NCBI GenBank assembly: GCA_905479905.1
Contig: CAJQOK010000137.1
Location: 1 to 6,657 of the forward strand
Direction of reading: 5' to 3'
DNA length: 6,657 nt
From: an uncultured Aliterella sp.
GTDB taxonomy: Bacteria; Cyanobacteriota; Cyanobacteriia; Cyanobacteriales; Chroococcidiopsidaceae
Shown here one piece after another: positions 5,613 through 6,657 of this stretch (its first letter is position 1; each line of letters begins with the position of its first letter). The translations under genes and the position numbers were made by a program. The notes beneath the pieces are model-generated. The model saw only the letters and a program-made list of their open reading frames with translations, searched no databases and was not told the DNA's origin.

Positions 5613-5642
5613 GAGGCGCACAGTTAACTATGCACCTCTTTT
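5613..5642 (+). terminator. Intrinsic terminator of the HNH two-gene unit
   Basis: GAGGCGCA (5613-5620) pairs with TGCACCTC (5631-5638) with one C-A mismatch, around a loop containing the self-complementary AGTTAACT, followed by TTTT (5639-5642). It starts 18 nt after the stop codon at 5594, the expected position for an operon-end terminator. Confidence 0.75.
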
Positions 5643-5687
5643 GACAATGCGCGATCGCACCTAAGAGTTCTGGTTGCTGACTTTCAC

Positions 5688-5778
5688 GCGAGATCCCCCC
5701 AAAAACACGTCAACAAAGCGGTCAGGTTTAGCTACACCGCATTTTGACTCCCCTTAAAAAAGGGGGAAAATATCTCGC
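5688..5778. repeat. 91-bp nested inverted-repeat element (MITE- or REP-like)
   Basis: Terminal inverted repeats GCGAGAT (5688-5694) and ATCTCGC (5772-5778). Inside each end lies a C- or G-run (CCCCCC at 5695-5700; GGGGG at 5762-5766). The core is a long imperfect stem pairing 5709-5722 with 5736-5748 (GTCAA..GCGGT against ACCGC..TTGAC) and a short hairpin CCCCTT/AAGGGG (5750-5755/5760-5765). The GAGATCCCCC and CCCTTAAAAAAGGGGG pieces resemble dispersed repeats common in cyanobacterial genomes (from memory). There is no coding capacity and no clear target-site duplication beyond AC on both sides. It could be a non-autonomous mobile remnant or a structured RNA spacer. Confidence 0.55.
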
Positions 5779-5817
5779 ACGTCCTTTTTAAGTTTTTGAA
5801 AATCTTTTCCCGTACCC

Positions 5818-5846
5818 TTGACGAGTTTGTAATATGTATGTAACAT
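5818..5846 (+). promoter_or_regulatory. Candidate promoter of the RNA ligase gene
   Basis: -35 TTGACG (5818-5823), a 17-nt spacer, and -10 TAACAT (5841-5846, four of six to consensus). Transcription would begin near 5853, leaving a 5' leader of roughly 95 nt. The -10 overlaps an 11-nt perfect palindrome TATGTAACATA (5837-5847), a possible operator, though short. No other promoter of this quality lies in 5643-5949. Confidence 0.5.
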
Positions 5847-5890
5847 AAATGTAGTAAACAAAAAGAAAGAATTTAAGCATCCGACGAACC

Positions 5891-5953
5891 ATGAAATTTA
5901 ATAATTTCACTATTAATCGCGATCGCATTTCAATCAATTTGAGTTATTTATGA
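5891..5953 (+). CDS. Possible 20-codon leader ORF overlapping the RNA ligase start (ATGA)
   Basis: ATG at 5891 opens a frame of 20 codons (MKFNNFTINRDRISINLSYL) ending at TGA 5951-5953, which overlaps the ligase ATG at 5950 in the classic ATGA arrangement of translational coupling. The first codons sit in a 7-bp AT-rich hairpin (TGAAATT 5892-5898 with AATTTCA 5903-5909). Against it: no convincing Shine-Dalgarno precedes the ATG, and a 20-codon open frame is unremarkable by chance in AT-rich DNA. The frame includes a HIP1 octamer (5919-5926). Treat it as a candidate only. Confidence 0.3.
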   Translation: MKFNNFTINRDRISINLSYL

Positions 5954-6657
5954 GCCTATTTAAAGTAGAAGTAGTCAAAATTAATGGTATTAATCCTCAT
6001 CCCAATGGCGATCGATTGGACATTGCCAGTATTGAAGGTATGGCTTATCAAGTAATCACTGCTAAAGGAAACTTTCAAGTTGACGACTTAGCTTTTTATT
6101 TTCCTATTGATAGCGTTATTCCCGATAACTTTTTAGATAAATTTGGTATTCGTGCCTACTATAGTAAAAAACTCCGGGCGGCTAAACTTAGGGGCATATT
6201 TTCTGAAGGTTTACTTATTCCTATTGATATTGACTTTAAGGGTAATGTAGGAGATGATGCTACAGCAGATTTTGGCGTAACTAAGTACGAGTATCCCATC
6301 CCCCAAAATATGAGTGGAGATGTAGAATCTGCTATCGGACAATACAAGTTTCCCAGTCCCGAACACCTCAAACGTTACCGAGATATTTTACAATTAGGGG
6401 AAGAAGTAGTAGTTACAGAAAAAATACACGGTACTAACTTCACCGTATTAATCGATGAAAATGGTACTCATATCAGTAGCCATAACTACTTTTGGAAAAA
6501 CAATACCGCTAATAAAGATTTAGTTTATATTCGTGCTTACAATGAATATAAATTCTTGCAAAATTTGCCTATAAATACTCAAGTGTTTGGAGAAATATAT
6601 GGCGTTCAAGATATTAAATACGGCTTATCTAACGGCAAAATAAAAGTTGCCATATTT
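5950..6657 (+). CDS. RNA ligase, DRB0094/Rnl5-like (3' end outside window)
   Basis: 236 residues are present from ATG 5950, open to the window end; relatives are about 340 residues, so roughly the last third is missing. Residues 1-75 form an OB-fold-like N-terminal domain (VEVVKINGINPHPNGDRLDIA resembles EMAP/tRNA-binding modules) as in Deinococcus DRB0094-type ligases. Then comes the nucleotidyltransferase domain: motif I KIHGTN with Lys158 as the expected AMP acceptor, HNYFWKN (178-184) where the next motif is expected, and motif III FGEIYG (213-218). Motifs IV and V would lie beyond the window. The Deinococcus enzyme seals 3'-OH/5'-phosphate nicks on duplexes where the 3'-OH strand is RNA, using ATP (known), so RNA repair is the likely role here. 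The ribosome binding site is weak (TTGAG, 6 nt upstream). Composition is more AT-rich than the HNH unit, by hand count of single lines (6541-6600 about 23% GC, 5281-5340 about 57%), which may indicate transfer. No partner kinase or phosphatase is visible. Confidence 0.88.
   Translation, partial: MSLFKVEVVKINGINPHPNGDRLDIASIEGMAYQVITAKGNFQVDDLAFYFPIDSVIPDNFLDKFGIRAYYSKKLRAAKLRGIFSEGLLIPIDIDFKGNVGDDATADFGVTKYEYPIPQNMSGDVESAIGQYKFPSPEHLKRYRDILQLGEEVVVTEKIHGTNFTVLIDENGTHISSHNYFWKNNTANKDLVYIRAYNEYKFLQNLPINTQVFGEIYGVQDIKYGLSNGKIKVAIF

Noticed and set aside
5688..5778. Insertion sequence with a transposase
   Set aside because: The element is 91 bp with no coding capacity and no convincing target-site duplication, so it is at most a non-autonomous remnant.
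6159..6371. Minus-strand frame opposite the RNA ligase
   Set aside because: The plus strand carries recognisable ligase motifs; this frame has none.
1..6657. CRISPR array
   Set aside because: No regularly spaced direct repeats of 23-40 nt with unique spacers are present. The only exact short direct repeat noted is the 8-mer pair at 4291-4310.

Overview
The window is cyanobacterial chromosomal DNA. The best evidence is the octamer GCGATCGC (HIP1), which I count nine times in 6.66 kb (starts at 402, 1735, 2921, 2954, 4028, 4433, 4738, 5651 and 5919). The gene content agrees: a 92-residue cyanobacteria-type small protein, a multi-GAF soluble histidine kinase, an HNH nuclease followed by a small cyanobacterial protein of unknown role, and a chloroplast-like tRNA-Glu. 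I cannot fix the genus. The small protein resembles a heterocyst-related family, but that family is not proof of a heterocyst former.

Layout, left to right. Positions 1-295 have no gene but hold a nested inverted repeat (56-116). 296-574 (+) is the 92-residue protein. 618-738 is a textbook sigma-70-type promoter followed by tRNA-Glu(UUC). A long hairpin at 745-784 has T-rich sequence on both sides and can stop transcription from the tRNA (+) and from the convergent two-gene unit on the minus strand. That unit is a GAF/GAF/HisKA/HATPase sensor kinase (1480-3612, better started at a GTG than at the upstream TTG) followed 17 nt later by an SRPBCC/START-like lipid- or ligand-binding protein (854-1462). 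A strong hairpin (3851-3882) separates the kinase from a minus-strand ribbon-helix-helix regulator (3907-4242). Upstream of the regulator lies an 8-bp direct repeat that may be its own operator.

4243-4650 is a gene-free divergent region. It contains inverted repeats and, just before the ribosome binding site of the next gene, an intrinsic-terminator-like hairpin, so leader attenuation is possible. 4651-5187 (+) encodes an HNH endonuclease that appears to carry a small in-frame, repeat-derived insertion. 5205-5594 (+) follows 17 nt later, and the pair ends at a terminator (5613-5642). 5643-5949 holds a 91-bp nested inverted-repeat element, a plausible promoter, and a 20-codon upstream ORF whose stop overlaps the start of the last gene (ATGA). 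The last gene (5950 to the window end, incomplete) is an ATP-dependent RNA ligase of the Deinococcus DRB0094/Rnl5 type, with the nucleotidyl lysine and motif III visible.

The window shows no CRISPR array, transposase or complete defence island. The points most worth follow-up are the RNA ligase and its leader, the terminator-like hairpin in the HNH leader, the insertion inside the HNH gene, and the 91-bp repeat element.
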